Part shown: positions 47,166 through 59,995 of the stretch, piece by piece
Position numbering within the stretch: the stretch's first letter is position 1
Layout: each line of letters begins with the position of its first letter
Assembly: GCA_037576195.1 (NCBI GenBank)
Contig: CM075104.1
Span: forward strand, 24,940,211 to 25,004,210
Direction of reading: 5' to 3'
Length of the DNA: 64,000 nucleotides
DNA from: Phytoseiulus persimilis
Taxonomy: Eukaryota > Arthropoda > Arachnida > Mesostigmata > Phytoseiidae
The notes under the pieces: model-generated
Databases searched by the model: none
Seen by the model: only the letters and a program-made list of their open reading frames with translations
What the model was told of the DNA's origin: nothing
Made by a program: the position numbers and the translations under genes

Positions 47166-48811
47166 CTCTCCCGGAACTACAGGGTTTCTGAAGCGGACGA
47201 ACGATTTTGGAATGACAAATCTCCGTGTCAACAAACTGCGTTCTCAGAATGTGCAATCGCTCTCACTGTACCCCAACATTGACTGGTATACGAGAACTTC
47301 CGAGATGGGCATGCTCTCGGAAGCTTGTATGTTGACTTTCGAATATTCAGAGTAATTCTCCGAAATCCATGTATTGTTCGCCTGTTCCTAGAAGCCTTTG
47401 GAAAGATGTCGTCTAGCCCACGCGAGTCACACTTCGGAGTCGCCCAGGCAACCCAACGAGTGCAAGTAACTTGAGTCCGTCGGTTTCCCGGATAGCAGAA
47501 ACTAGTTCAGATACTTTCATATGACCGGGCGACTCTCGCTTTCCATGACGCGAATACCTACTAGGCTCACGAGCGAGACTCAGTATTGCCCTGCAATGGC
47601 GATACATCCACTCCGAAGTTCATAACGCCCTCACCCTCACAATATGAAACTCCCATGGAAACTGTACACTCCGCCGAATGAGCGGCTGATTCAAACTCGG
47701 ATCGAAATGCACACTCACTGAGACTACAAGCCTAGCAGACGAGTCAAGGACACGCAACGAAGATATGCAGGAGTACGATTCAGATAAGAAGCCAAGTCAG
47801 TGACGGTGTGGCGTTACCACACGACAGTCATCGGCCTTGTCTTCCGAATTCCTCCATTCCGGATCCCGATTCATGGGGAAATTCTGGGGACTTTGTGAAA
47901 TCAGAGGATCATGATACTGACGGGGAGTTAGACGGAAGAGCAACTCCCCGTCTTACTCACTTTGAAGCTTTCATGGGAACGCAGACCTAGCTTCTCTCGT
48001 TCCATTTCCCCGTCATCCAACAATTGATACGAATAAATACACAATCCCGCTGAAAAACAACAGCAACACCTAGTGCCGAAGGGCTCGTTTATAGTCTCGA
48101 CTATACGCCCCGTCCTGGCGACTACCACGGAGCGAAAATTTCCTGGAAGAAAGACGTTTCCCGACCGGAAGGGGAACCCCTCTGGGAACAGGGACGGCAC
48201 GCAGTCCGAGGTGCCTCATTCGATGATCGTACGCCTCCGTGCGAGAGACTCTGCTCGGTGACGAGGAAGCTTTTTGGCAACTGGTGCACCAACAACCTCT
48301 GTCTGGCGGTCGGAAAATACTGTCAGAGTCACTCGGCATCCGATTTTTTCAACGAAGAGTCTCAACGGTCTCTCAAGTTATTTGGATGCATCAGGGACGG
48401 GAACATAACGAGTCTGAAAACGTTGATGTCCGCGTTGTGACTCCTCCAGTGGAGCGGGCGCAGATTCTCCGCATGGCTGACAAGCTCGGAATATACTTTA
48501 CCGTGGTTGATCCAAGGCTCGGAAGAGGTCGGAGGACGAACAAGACTGCACTCGACGCAGTCGGCGCCCACCTAGGTTTGAACAAAGAGAATTCCGTCGA
48601 CAAACCCGATCCGAGGATAGAAGACCGAATCTTATTGTAACGCTATCTCGATTCTCCCTCGCGAACTTAACGAATGCTCTCGTCTGTGATTTCCTCGCGA
48701 CCGAATACGGTATCTAGATTCGCGCTGTCCCTATTTGAATCCGTGTACGAACGATTTCGACGATATATGGAGTTCCAGGAGCGGTTTCAGGGATTCGAGT
48801 TGTCATCCTAT
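47166..48811. other. Intergenic DNA, nothing firm
   Basis: A 133-codon plus-strand frame at 48239-48640 (with ERAQILRMADKLGIYFTVVD) is protein-like in part, but I recognise no family and an overlapping frame is equally open. Confidence 0.35.
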
Positions 48812-48824
48812 CCCCCCCCCCCCC
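48812..48824. repeat. Poly-C tract (13 bases)
   Basis: 13 C followed by GCCCCGCC on the plus strand. Confidence 0.9.
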
Positions 48825-48829
48825 GCCCC

Positions 48830-51147
48830 GCCGATGTATTCGATGCGGTGAGGTTTCAGACATCCGTAGGGTCGGGATCGGAATGAGCCAACCCAACTAT
48901 CAAAGGTATTTGTGTCTTCCGAGAGCTGAGCACAGCTTCAGAACGACCTCTACATATTCATGCCCGGAAGGTCAGAAACGAGCCAAGGTCGTTGAGGTGG
49001 CCTGGTTTCTGGAAGGAGCAATGAATTCCGAATCTCGAGTCCGCAGATTTTATGGTCATAGCAGGACGACCGATGTCGAATCCAGAATTGAATATCTGCC
49101 ATATGTACATGGCATAAATATGCGTTTCACAGGGGACCTTCTGTGATGTTTCTTTGGAAGGTGACCGATGTGCGATCGTCACTATTGCGGAAGATTCAGA
49201 GCACAGTGTTCTTGAGACTCGAAGTTCATCCATTCGACAACTTCCTTAGCGAAAAGAAACGCGCTCGGAGGGATGCCAGTTTGCTGTCTCACACCGGAGT
49301 TAATGATTTCACTCTCCTCCGCGTCGTAAATATCGACGCAAAAATCGACGCCCTGAGATTCCCTTCGGTTCGGTTACAAGCACGGATCCTAGACCGTTTG
49401 AAGACGGTGTGACAGGCCGTACGAAGCGTGGCTTGCATCAGAAAAATGTTGGGATCGACCATGAATCGGGGCTTCATGATTCTCCATCGTCAGCAGGGAT
49501 CTTTGAAGACAGGAGAAAGATCAGGCAAGTCAAGAGTCAATAAGCCACATGCGACAGAGCTCACGACCGAGCATTTGAAATTCTAACATCGACACGTTTG
49601 TTGAGGATCATTGAAACCTCGTATCGGTCATAGTCTCGATTGGTTTGTGGGCGCCGTCCTCTGCCTTTTGTAATCCGTTCGTTCTGAACATCTTATTGCA
49701 CACTGATTGCATCGCAGGGCTGAGGCTGGCTCCGTCCAATCGACCTCCTTGCATTTGCAGTCGAGCAATACTTCTACCTTGACCTTCCAATCTATAACGG
49801 CGCAGGAATAGGTATTTGAGCTTGAGCTGTGAAGCGTGGAGAGCCATCTCGCCGTTGAACAAACCTCGTTCGGAGTGAGAGACACTAACGAGACCACGGG
49901 GAGACGACCAGGTCGGAGATTCCGGCATCAGAAAGAGAACGAGGATCATAATGAGATAAGACAACACGAGGGAGGATTCCGTATGATTGGCCTCCCGATT
50001 CTCAAGATTTCGTTACGTCTCCGGATCTACTCAATCAATTTCAATGATGTCCTTCTTTATGTACAACCCGCGACACATGACGGCCCTTGCTCCTGAGGCG
50101 AGATGACAAGCCTCAACGGCCGGAAATTTCGGATCATTCCGACTAATGGAATGATTTTCAAGCTGAGGGCTCAACGAGGATCCCTGAACTCCGATTGACT
50201 CGACTGGATTCTGTGATGTTCCACCCTCGTGCTTCTGCTCCACCGTAGGCGATCCTGCAGGGTTGGAATGAATCGTAGAATTCCTGAAGATCGATCCATG
50301 GCATGGCCCCTCTCACTCTGTTCCTACCGGATGACAGTCATCAGCTCGACCAGCTCTCATGGCAGTCTGCAGCTTTGTGGAGCGATCAGGCCCGATGCTC
50401 GAACTTGGATTCTGGCGGAAAACATTCCTGACAGTTTGTAAGCAGACCGATCACCTAGGGTCACAGCTGTTGGCGAGTCTCAACAGATAATCGCTCCGTT
50501 CCTTTCAGACTGGCTCCTGTGCCTCGAGGAGGCCACCGTCGAAACCGGGGAGACATAGTTTATCTAGGGAAGGATTCGAGCACAAATAACATAACGAGAT
50601 GTCCCAAGTATCGCATGAAAAGCTCCCCAGCAGTTTCCTGCACGATCATCGAGCTTCGTCGCTCTTCCTGTGTCGAATACTCAGGGGGAAACAGTCGGTC
50701 AGTTGGGTAAGACGAGTTCCTCCGCATGTTCCATCCAACAGAAACTACTTTGACGTTATACTGCTCTTTTTAGCATAGATAACAAACGACAGGAACATGG
50801 TCCTACGGCAGATCAGCTCCCGCACAAGGATGCAATCATTTCGAGTAAGTGGTGACGCGGAGAGACCTCGATTCACCGCGATATAATGAATGGGGTGTAG
50901 CCGGTCGTCGTGGTACGGGCCAGAATCGTCAGTCACAGTTGCAGCCTCTCCGACACCTCGGGCACTCCAAATCACTAGGACTGGCGGCCGTCAGCCGAGG
51001 GGTGATCCGACGAGTCACCTCTGTGCTTTGTGCCCCCGACAACACAGGGGTGACTTTTCGGCTTGTATGGAAGTCCAAAAAACAGAATTCAGAATGAATA
51101 TCCGTCGTTCTTCTGCTCCCTCTCTTTGCCCAAAGCTGCTCGGTACG
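48830..51147. other. Intergenic DNA with a few protein-like minus-strand frames
   Basis: Minus-strand frames at 49608-49967 and 50031-50243 have moderately protein-like composition (LHASQLKLKYLFLRRYRLEG; SGARAVMCRGLYIKKDIIEI), but no motif or splice pairing ties them together. Nothing is annotated as a gene. Confidence 0.3.
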
Positions 51148-51245
51148 CACCCGAAATCCCGAAAACTCGAAATGCGGAGAACCCGAATTACCGAAACACC
51201 GAAAACCCGGGATACAATTGCTCGGAATCCCGAAAATCCTTACCG
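51148..51245. repeat. Degenerate CCGAAAx(n) satellite patch
   Basis: About nine imperfect units of roughly 10 bases on the theme ACCCGAAA/ACCCGAATT (for example ACCCGAAATCCCGAAAACTC and CCGAAACACCGAAAACCCGG). It shares the CCCGAA core with the patches at 40.9 and 41.6 kb. Confidence 0.6.
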
Positions 51246-51249
51246 TCGC

Positions 51250-53144
51250 ATAGTACACCAACCGAGGCCTTTTATGCCGGGCGCGGATTCCAGCTATGTT
51301 AGTGGATTCGACGGCACTCACTTGCATCGATAGATTCCGAAACGATTCAGATTTCGAAGTTGAGAGTTCCGAGAGGTCACTTTTTTCGGGGTCATTTCTG
51401 AAGAACGGGAATGAGTACCGTGTTCTCAGTTTTCCGCTCGAAAATCTTGCCACACAGAGTGCTCAACTCGGCCGTAGCCGAGAGTGGACCCTTCGGATCG
51501 CGAACCGCGAATGCTTCAATTATAAAAATATTAGCCCGGATCTATGAAGCGGAATGGAGTTTACTCGCTGGTCGACGATGATATCGGACGTGTCAAAACC
51601 TCAAAGCGTTCGAGACTTCCGAATGCGAGCTTCACGTTAAAGGAGAGAAAGCACCGAGGTTTGGAAGACGGACGACCACTTGAAAGCGGTTTGCTCGTCT
51701 TTGAGCATAGACACTGCGGATTTGGGCCCACTCACAAGCAAGCCTATTGGAAGGATGTTCGTCAAACTCTCAGAACGCGCCCATAATACCCGAAGTTAAA
51801 AAAAAGCTCTCGTACCGCTTTTAGTCCTCTGTGAGGAATGAGACAAGGTCATCCTGTAGGGGAAACATGGGAGAATCGAGATGAAACGATAATCTAGCAT
51901 GACCGGGCTCGGCAGTCGACTCAGCTGCTTTCCGACGGCAGGAACAAGCTCCGGATTTTCGGTATCCTGGGCCCAAACCAAGCTTCCCGGCATTCGGGAC
52001 ATCCGTAGTCGAGCTATGACTGGGATTTTGATTAGAATTCATCGCGACGATCAACTCACGACGGCATAAGGGAACGGCCTTCGGGCGGGTCACTGAAACT
52101 CAGTTTCCTGTGGTTAAGTGGTTCCATGAGAAGTGTGCTATAACGCGGGAAACGGGAGATGTCAACTCCTGAATCCGTCCCAGTCTGATCGGAAACAAGA
52201 TCCGAACTCGCGAAGTTTCATTAGGAGACTCTGTGAGATGCCTTGATCATATATCCAGATGATTCTCTCACCCTCCTCTAAACTGGCAAGTCGATACTCC
52301 AGGTGGACGGCGTCGTCGAGCATGATGAAGTTCCCGCATCGGAAGGCGTCGACCGAACTCTGTGATCAAAGTGTCGATGAGACCCGATAGCTCAGTTAAG
52401 TCTGATTATAGTATCAGTGCGTCCTGAGGGTGCTGTCCCATACTGTCCAAAGAGCCGATAGATGACGTGCTATTCTTCTATGAATCGTAACACGCGAAAG
52501 AAGCGAGCGAATACAGTTGTTGAAATCTCTGTCTATGCGCAGCAGTTCGCGTCAACGAAAAGCTTTCCGTTTGTTTTTACGACTCGCGGTCTTATCGGAG
52601 ACAGCCCTTAAGGAACGCCCATTCGAGTATCTCTGTGTTCCTACATCATCAGCAAGGATCATGTTCTCGTGGGAATCCATCATTGCGTCTTCAGTACTCT
52701 ACTATTCAGCTGGAAACGTACTCCAGCCTTTCATCGCGACGAATCATCGGATTACACTCTAGGATGTTCATGAAGGAATTTCAGCTCCCAGTATACGGAG
52801 TTTCTTACCTGAGAAGTCGGTCATCGCAACAGGTTCCGCCAACTGGTGTTTCGTATTTTCATAATCAAGGAAATGACCCAGACGTTTCCCGAGCCTGAGC
52901 GAGAAATCGACCGCGCGACTGGATCGCGACCGGGTGGTCAGAGGTCGTTACATATTGAATCGAGCTTTTACCTTCTTGATCAAGCAATCAAAGATCGTTG
53001 AACTCAGGCCTATCGATTAAGCTACTCATCACGGGTGTTCGCCCCTGACTATGGAAACCAGAATTCATTCAACCAGCAATGTATTGTAGGTAGCCGATCA
53101 GGGATAATATGTTAGAATTATTTTTGTCCGGCTTTGCGTCGAGT
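51250..53144. other. Intergenic DNA, nothing recognised
   Basis: Short frames only. A tRNA A-box look-alike near 52387-52400 (TAGCTCAGTTAAG) has no B-box in range. Confidence 0.4.
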
Positions 53145-53312
53145 CATGTTGTGAGTCAGAACTGGTGAGCCGTGTGGTCCAAATGGTCCACATTTCCGGT
53201 ATTGTGGATCGTGGACCGTGGCTGGTTATTAACGCGATTACAGCGAAAGCGGATCATAGTCCGAGCGAATGCGACCGAAGAGATCCGCATATGCGGCTTT
53301 CAGTGACCGTTC
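53145..53312 (+). repeat. Dispersed repeat beta, copy 2
   Basis: Counterpart of 23548-23705. It contains GGTTATTAACGCG and CGCATATGCGGCTTTCAGTG. Similarity fades toward both ends. Confidence 0.45.
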
Positions 53313-55954
53313 GTCGGCGTCGGGGCGGAGCCTCTACGCGAAGGGATCGACCCCTGCGAGCGCGCGGGTCGTATAATACAGTACCGGATTGAATCGGCTC
53401 GTTCAGAGAAGCCTGAGCCGCCGCGACGGACCCTCGCACCCCGGAACAATGAATTTGTCAGACCCTAGTCTAGCAAGGGGTTCCTCATTCCCGATATTCA
53501 CAACTATACGCAATCAGCTCCCGTTTACGAACAGCTCCAGAGCTCGACGACAGGAATCGATATTTTCCGCGCCGTTTCAGCACCGCCGCAATCAACGTTG
53601 CCGGCGGCTGATCGGATTCTTCAGGGGTCAGCCTTCTTCCCTCAATCGGCCGTTGGTCTCAGAACAGCAGGTTTGTTCCTCTCCCGGAGAGGTTCAAGAT
53701 GAGAGAGCGAAAGCCTTATTCAACATCCCTTCGTTCGATATCTTCTCTCTTCCTACCGAGTTCGGGCAAGTTTGAGCCGATCCAACAGCTTCCCCGCTCG
53801 GGGAACTGGAACGCGAATGAATAGCGCCAGGTGTTTTCTCTCGGGCTGGCCGGGGTTGAGACCTTTCTGTAGGTGAAACTTTGCTAGTCATTCGACTCGC
53901 GTTCTCGAGGCACCCGACCGCTCATGAAACCATGGATGGTGCTGGAACCCATGAGGGAGAATCTCCTCGATCGTCAGCGCATCCGTCCGTGCGTTCGAAG
54001 GATTTTGTATCCGAATCTGCAGTTTGAAGCAGTTTTGGATCCAGGTTGGAGACAAGACTAATTATCCAACCAAGTCAAAGCTCATCAATCGCTGCTATTT
54101 GAGGGACTTGAGCTCATTCTGACCACAGTTGAAACCCGTCTTGGAACGGTTTCCAGAAGCCGGTCATCCGTGCGGTCCCTCGAGAGGGATGACATGCTCC
54201 CAGGGTACCCGAATACGCATGCGCATTCAGATGCAAACTCGAATCCGAAACCAGATTTGAATCCACATAGACATCCTGAATTTAGAGTCGGATCCTCACT
54301 CGAATCTAAATACGAATTCGGTTTCAAGTTCAGGACTTGTGGGATAGCCGGATTCGGGTCTTCGAATCGAAATCATGCACATCATTGGTATGGAGTCTCG
54401 AATGAGGAGTCCCTGCGCCCAGGTCGGAGGAGACGCGGTGCGTCTGCTTGATCTCGCACTCCAGCGTGGGCCTCCGTCTGCGGAAACACAGGCGGATCTG
54501 GTGTCGAATCACAATGAACGAGCTGTTTCTCTTCCGCACTCATCCTTCTGTAGATCTTTAGGGCGCTCTGAAATACCAGCCACATCCGTCTCCACGACGT
54601 TCAGTAAGTTCACTTGAATTTTGCCCGAGAAAAGCTTCGAACACTTGCACGTCCCGGATTGAATCCTCGTTCCACATCTCTGCGCTCAAACCGACCGTAA
54701 AATGAGAACACGGCTGATTCCAGGTCCACGAACCCGCGAATCAGGACTCAAGGAGCTCGCTGTAGGAGTTTCGCTCGAGTATCGTTTCTCATTGGCTGGC
54801 GGAGATGTTGATCCGTTATGCGTCATGGCTAGTTAGTGAAAACTCGCTCAAGAGAATCAAGCCTATGCATGGAATATGCACAGAAATTACGCACCGATTT
54901 GCACAAAAACATGCATTCTGGATTCCCAGTACTCTGACAAGGTATTTCATGTGCGATCTGGTAACAAGCTAGATCGGTTCGAGGTTCAGACTCTTCGAAG
55001 AGGAACGATTGCGAACTGTCTCTGGAAGTCGTTTTGGACAGCGGGCCCAGCCCCACCGCGGATAAGACTCTGATCCGGCCGAGGTCACGAAAGCCGAAGT
55101 TCTCTTCAGTGAACTATCGAATTTCGTGCGAATGAAGTTTGTATTCGTGTTTCCGAGCCGGAGGAAGAGCAGCCACGCCAGATTTGAAAGTTTTGGCGGG
55201 ATACTTCGGCTCGCCACGGCGATCGCACTCATTGCCATAGCATTTGGACCCGGAGCCGGATGTTTTCCTCATGGGCCGACTGTCAGAAACTGGAACTGGC
55301 GCATGAATGCAACGTTCAGGGACCATAGGGCTCTTGTTACAGTTCCCGCTCTCATTAATCGTATCGGACTGTTGGTCAGTCTTCTAGGGTGGCACTTCAT
55401 CTTCCTCTAAGAGCAAATCTTCCAAGACGCGGAAAAACACAGAAAAACAACCGGATATGCTCGAAGCTCGAGAAATTCTGAATATGTATGCACAAAACTC
55501 GAGGAATCTTCTGAGTTTGAGCTGCGCATGAGATCTGCGTAAGAATAGAAGCACAGCCCCAGCTGATAGCTGAAGTAATCACTCGGCAGTTATTTTTTGG
55601 TTCACAATAAAATCTCAACGGCCGAAGATTCCGTGCACATGAACTTATCCAAAATGAAGGGAGCAAATAAATGAGCGGAATATCACAACATCTATGATTG
55701 CATCGTACGAACTCGTTGTAAATTTTTGAGCTCAGTCACAAATTCTAGCATGCATATGGTGAAGCACTGCCACTCTCATCGCTTGAGCTTGTGTTGTTTG
55801 GACACCGAGAACACACGACTTCGCTGCGATCTGCGGTGGAAATAATCGGCGAATATTAGAGATATTCGAAATGGCTTGGAAGTTGAGCAATTTTCCTTTC
55901 TGCCCGGGAGAATGCAAGCTCGAATCTAAGACTTTCGGGCAGTCTTCACGGTCA
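53313..55954. other. Intergenic DNA with a GAATCC-rich patch
   Basis: No gene is recognised. At about 54205-54370 the sequence is strewn with GAATCC/GAATAC/GAATTC words at 10-20 base spacing, a very degenerate tandem array possibly related to the CCGAATCCC patches. The plus-strand frame 55126-55410 has a hydrophobic stretch (LRLATAIALIAIAFGPGAG), but no start context or homology I can name. Confidence 0.3.
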
Positions 55955-56330
55955 GAGACAGATAGTAGGCTTTGATTCAATGCAATCAAAGTTCTGTTCC
56001 GTCCATGTGAACAATAGCGCTCGAGCGCAAGCGAGTGAGTCCAGTTTCGGTCTCGTCTCGCAAGTTATTGCACGCGATCCAGGACAGGCCTGGCCGCAAT
56101 ATTTACAGAGGCAATCCTCCGCAAGAGAATGGTACCCCTCTGTGACACAGAGAAGATGGTGATGTCCGTGGACGAGGTGCCCCGCGGATATATGTTTTCT
56201 GGTACACAATGGTCCACTGCTGCTGCTCTCTCCGAGCTGTGAGCTTTTCTCAGAGCTTGGGAGACGCTTGTTCAGACTGCCGAGTTTCATTTTTGCGAGA
56301 CGAGTAAACGTGCCTGTCGGCTCCGTGTCT
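55955..56330 (-). mobile_element. LINE remnant: zinc-knuckle C-terminus
   Basis: On the minus strand one frame reads SGPLCTRKHISAGHLVHGHH, then HLLCVTEGYHSLAED, then CLCKYCGQACPGSRAITC. Many LINE ORF2 proteins have here W-x-GPL, RH-x-x-TR-x-AVHGFHH-x-x-C and a C-x-C-x2-C-x3-C type cluster. Upstream, RNSSLIRGIADTEP and KLGSLNKRLPSSEK match the segment after the RT thumb. It is a 5'-truncated, point-mutated copy of the family seen at 38.5 kb; the usual His in the last zinc ligand set is replaced. Confidence 0.6.
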
Positions 56331-58039
56331 GCAATCCCTCGGATCAGGCTCGAGTTTCGGTTAATGGATCCGAACGAAACTCTGCCGAGCTGTGAGCCTT
56401 CAGCGATCGTCTCCAGCCAAAAAAAAAATAGCTCGAAGAAGGAGAATGACCCGTGATCCCATAATGGAATTTGATTCAAATGAATCTAGGCTGCCGTCTC
56501 CCTGCCGTAAGAGCGCGGCACCCCATCATACCTTGGAAAGTCTCCTAGATGTCGGGAGCGTCCGAAAATGGGGTTGACGGCGATATTTTCTGTTCGTGAA
56601 CTTCCAGGAGCGCGATCGTCCCATCTCCGTGATTCCTCAGCAGGCCACAAACGATGAGGAAAACAGTAAGGGAGCCATCATTGAAACACGGGGAGAACGA
56701 AACCGAATTTCCGTGGAGACAAAGGCTTCGCTGTCGGAAAGCCTCCACATCACAATCAAGGAAGAGTGTCGTTAACATCAACCGAAAAATACTGCATCGC
56801 ACCCGTTTCGCGCACCTACAGCATATAACAACCGTCTCGCGTGGAATCAGCAGAGAAGAGAGAGAACCAGAACTTTGACTCTGGCTTCAATGCACGTTTT
56901 GCTCGTGCCCAGTCTTTGTCTCCCCTTATCTCAGTTCTTATCTGGCGCAGCGCTTGCACAGAATGGTACGCAGGTTTCCGTGTCGAGTCGGCTGCCACCC
57001 GAAGACTTTAGACACTTCCCCGCGCAACATCATCCAATATGGGAACGCGACTGGTCTTCGCTTTAGGCAACGATACAGAAACGGCGCGGTTCCGAGTCAA
57101 GTTCAATGTTCCACCGAAGTATCGAAGCTCACCGCGAAGGCGGTGCAACATACGCCTCCGTGGGTTTGGCCGTGTCTATTTTAGGGCTATTCCTCGCTAC
57201 ATTTCGCATCTTGTTTAATTGTTTCGCTTGTCTGGGGCCTTGATCACGGAATCGCCGACAGAGCCGAACTGAGAACACCGCTCACGATGACTGGCGATGG
57301 ACTAACGCGCGCGATGTTCTCTTCGGAAGCTAGGGTGTCGGGGAAAAACGAAATCGCTGCCGCACCGTGTCGAGGATGAATATTTGAGGAAGAAATCGTT
57401 GAACACCGTTGCTGCGGCGAGCGAGGCACACAGAGGAAAGCCGTGTTACCGTTGAATTTTCTGGACGCGCTCATTTTATGCCATTAAAATATCGTCGTTG
57501 GCTTCGATTGCTGAAAAGTTGGCTAAGATGCTGTCTCGCTTCATTTCTGTTCAACCCGAGAGACGGAACTTCTAATTCGTTGCGGAATATTTTGGAGGAC
57601 GAGAGGGTTGCGCTCTCCGCGGCGATAATGCTGCTAAGAGTCGTTCGGAATCGCTTCGAGCTTCGATCTTCGGATGATTCGGCAGTAGCGTGCTATCGCT
57701 TTCGCACTCTTTCACAACGTCGCTTGTCATTCCTGGATGGAGGCGTCTCAGCGGTGCAGAACCTATTCCTGGGAATGATTCAAACCGCCGTCCTCGACTC
57801 TCAGAGCTCGATCCTGGATTCATTGACAACTCGCTATCCCTTTCCTTTTCGTTTCACTCACCATTCTCTGTCGCTTTCGGTGTCAACGGCGGGCATCCCA
57901 GATTGGTCCCAGCTCCCGTTGCTCATGAGGCACTCCCCAAGGAGCACTGGGAACGCACAGAGTCCGCAGTGGACGGGCGGATGAACAATGCAGATATTCC
58001 GTTTTCGCCACTCGCCACTGGGTCTCAGTCAGCCGATGA
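56331..58039. other. Intergenic DNA, nothing recognised
   Basis: The longest frame, 191 codons on the plus strand at 57409-57984, overlaps a second open plus frame and a minus frame. No domain was recognised. Confidence 0.35.
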
Positions 58040-58225
58040 AACAGTGACCGTTATCATTCCCGCGCATGGGAGCAACACGAGTTGCACATATAGAGTTGCC
58101 TTGTTCGCGCAGCACGAGTAGAAATTCCGCAAGAATGTTGACGGCGGAAAAGCTGAGGAAAGGGCAAAGCGTCATGAGGAGAGAACGACGCGTGAAACTT
58201 GCCTCAGAGCGGAGGAGAGAGCACG
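58040..58225 (+). repeat. Dispersed repeat alpha, copy 2
   Basis: Counterpart of 26960-27125; the best-conserved core is 58152-58183, and upstream GCAGCACGAGTAGAAATTCC corresponds to GGCACGAATGAGAATGC in copy 1. Confidence 0.5.
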
Positions 58226-59470
58226 GCCTTCCCGACGGATGCGCAGTGAATCACTGCAACCGGGCATGGGAGGACCGTCGATATTTGACACCTTGAACTT
58301 GACCGTATTGATTCACCGTCGACTGCAAAGGCCATGACTGGGAGCCTCGCGGCGCCTTCGTCCACCAAGCTGGCAGATCTTCACGATCCGAATCAAGCTG
58401 ACTCGCGTTAGACTACCTAATTTACGGATGAACTTCGGAAATTGTAACGATAGAAACCAGGGCACACAGAGACACCGCTCAGGACCCCTGGTCGAGTCCA
58501 TCAAAGACTCCGGAAGGAATGGGCGAATCGTTGACAGACTTTGGAGAGAAGTCCACTCCGGAGTCGTCGACCAGCTAGACAATAGGAGCGTCTGTGCATG
58601 GAAATCATTTGGATCCATGTGCTTTCGGAGAGGTTAGAGGCTATTCTAAAGTCATCCAGAGAAACTTCGACTCAGGGTAAAAAGAAAACTTCACATGGAG
58701 ATGTGAGATAGAAGCTAATCTCTTTCATGCGATCAGCTTGAGGCGAGCAGCAACGACCGAATCACGATGGGTATGGAATTGTGATCTCGGTCATCTCCCC
58801 TCGATTCCGGTGTGGAGCGCACTCGTTGGCGGGGAGCGTCTCCAGTTTCCAGGAGAGTAAGAGGAGGGAGTGTGCACGTTCGGCTTGAAAATTGATTTCT
58901 TCTCGAAGGTGTCAGCTCCAATCGTGATCGCTGAACAAACCGGCAAAGAGCGTTGCACAACCAGAACAAGGACTCTCAGGAAAGCTTCATCTTCTTCGGG
59001 TCTCATGCGCTGTCATCGCACCAGGATGAGCGAGCGTTGTATAATAATATGCAGTGGTGTTCTCACCTTCAGAATGGAAAAGCCAGCCGCGATCCGTGCG
59101 GAGATCCTCCTAGGAAGAATCAAGGAGGGATGAATATTTTAGAGCTGAACTGTTTAGGAAGCATCTGCTCAGCTTCTGATTCTCGTTTTCCTAGGGCGAG
59201 AGACTTGATTTGCTCATTTATTGATCAAAGCTGTTTTAGACAGTACGACAATCAACCTGCACAGGCTGGCATTGAAGTTGAGGAAATTGTCGTAGCTCGG
59301 GCTCAACTGAAGCCATCGAAGCACAGAAAGAACTCTCCTCAGCTTGCCTCACCTGAGACTGACAGCTCGCTGTTTTCAGGATGAACAGCGAAAAGTTCTT
59401 GAAAGGCTCCAAACGAGAACCCCGCCGAACTTGTTTTCTAGGGAACTTTGTTCATGCTATTCTCTATTCT
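58226..59470. other. Intergenic DNA, nothing recognised
   Basis: An AT-richer part at 59130-59470 has a plus-strand frame with LEIAC-free, mixed composition and an acceptor-like CTGTTTTCAG near 59370-59380. No gene model could be supported. Confidence 0.3.
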
Positions 59471-59995
59471 TCAGAAATTGACGAAATTCTCCGAAGGACT
59501 CGCCAAAACATGAGAATGTCGCCCACTGAGCTCTGGATAACAGTCAGAACAAAAATGGCGAAAAAGAATCCTGACCTGGTTTGACCACCCTTTATAGGTT
59601 ACGTTGGTCACTTCGTCCATTAGCTTGTCCGGAACACACAAACACAGTAAGACCTCCGGTGTGCTCTCTGAAAATAGCCAATTTGTTCCCTGGTATAATA
59701 ACTCTTTCGAGCACCTCCATGGTTCCCACCATCTTCCAAGATGGGCTCTACGAAAACACCACGAATGGAAAAATAGGTAATGCAGTAACGGCAATTGCGT
59801 ACACATGGGCATGGCAAGGAGCTCAAAACTCGCGTTCCATAAGTAGCAATCGATAGAGGAATCGCTCCGTGGGCGGAATCGCTTGCTGCATGAGTCACTG
59901 GCCGTATGAAGTTCACAGGTGGAGTCGCATGATCCATGACACCAAGTGCAATACTGGAGGTTATGTTTGTTAAATGTGTGAGAATTCGATACACG
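59471..59995 (-). mobile_element. Decayed LINE fragment (RT thumb)
   Basis: The minus strand reads SAHGAIPLSIATYGTRVLSS followed by a VRNCRYC segment. This corresponds to AIxxxRxxxLPIxTYGxxxxW and LTxxNLxxLE in the other copies. The frame then switches; NVTYKGWSNQVRIL may correspond to the later D-x-x-W-x-x-P segment. Less clear than the 38.5 and 56.0 kb copies. Confidence 0.35.

Noticed and set aside
48883..49146. Penelope-like motif LPYVHGI on the plus strand
   Set aside because: Only one short motif; the expected following segment and GIY-YIG domain are absent.
52380..52450. A-box look-alike TAGCTCAGTTAAG
   Set aside because: No TTCGA B-box or cloverleaf follows.
57409..57984. 191-codon plus-strand frame
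   Set aside because: Two other frames over the same DNA are equally open and no domain is visible.
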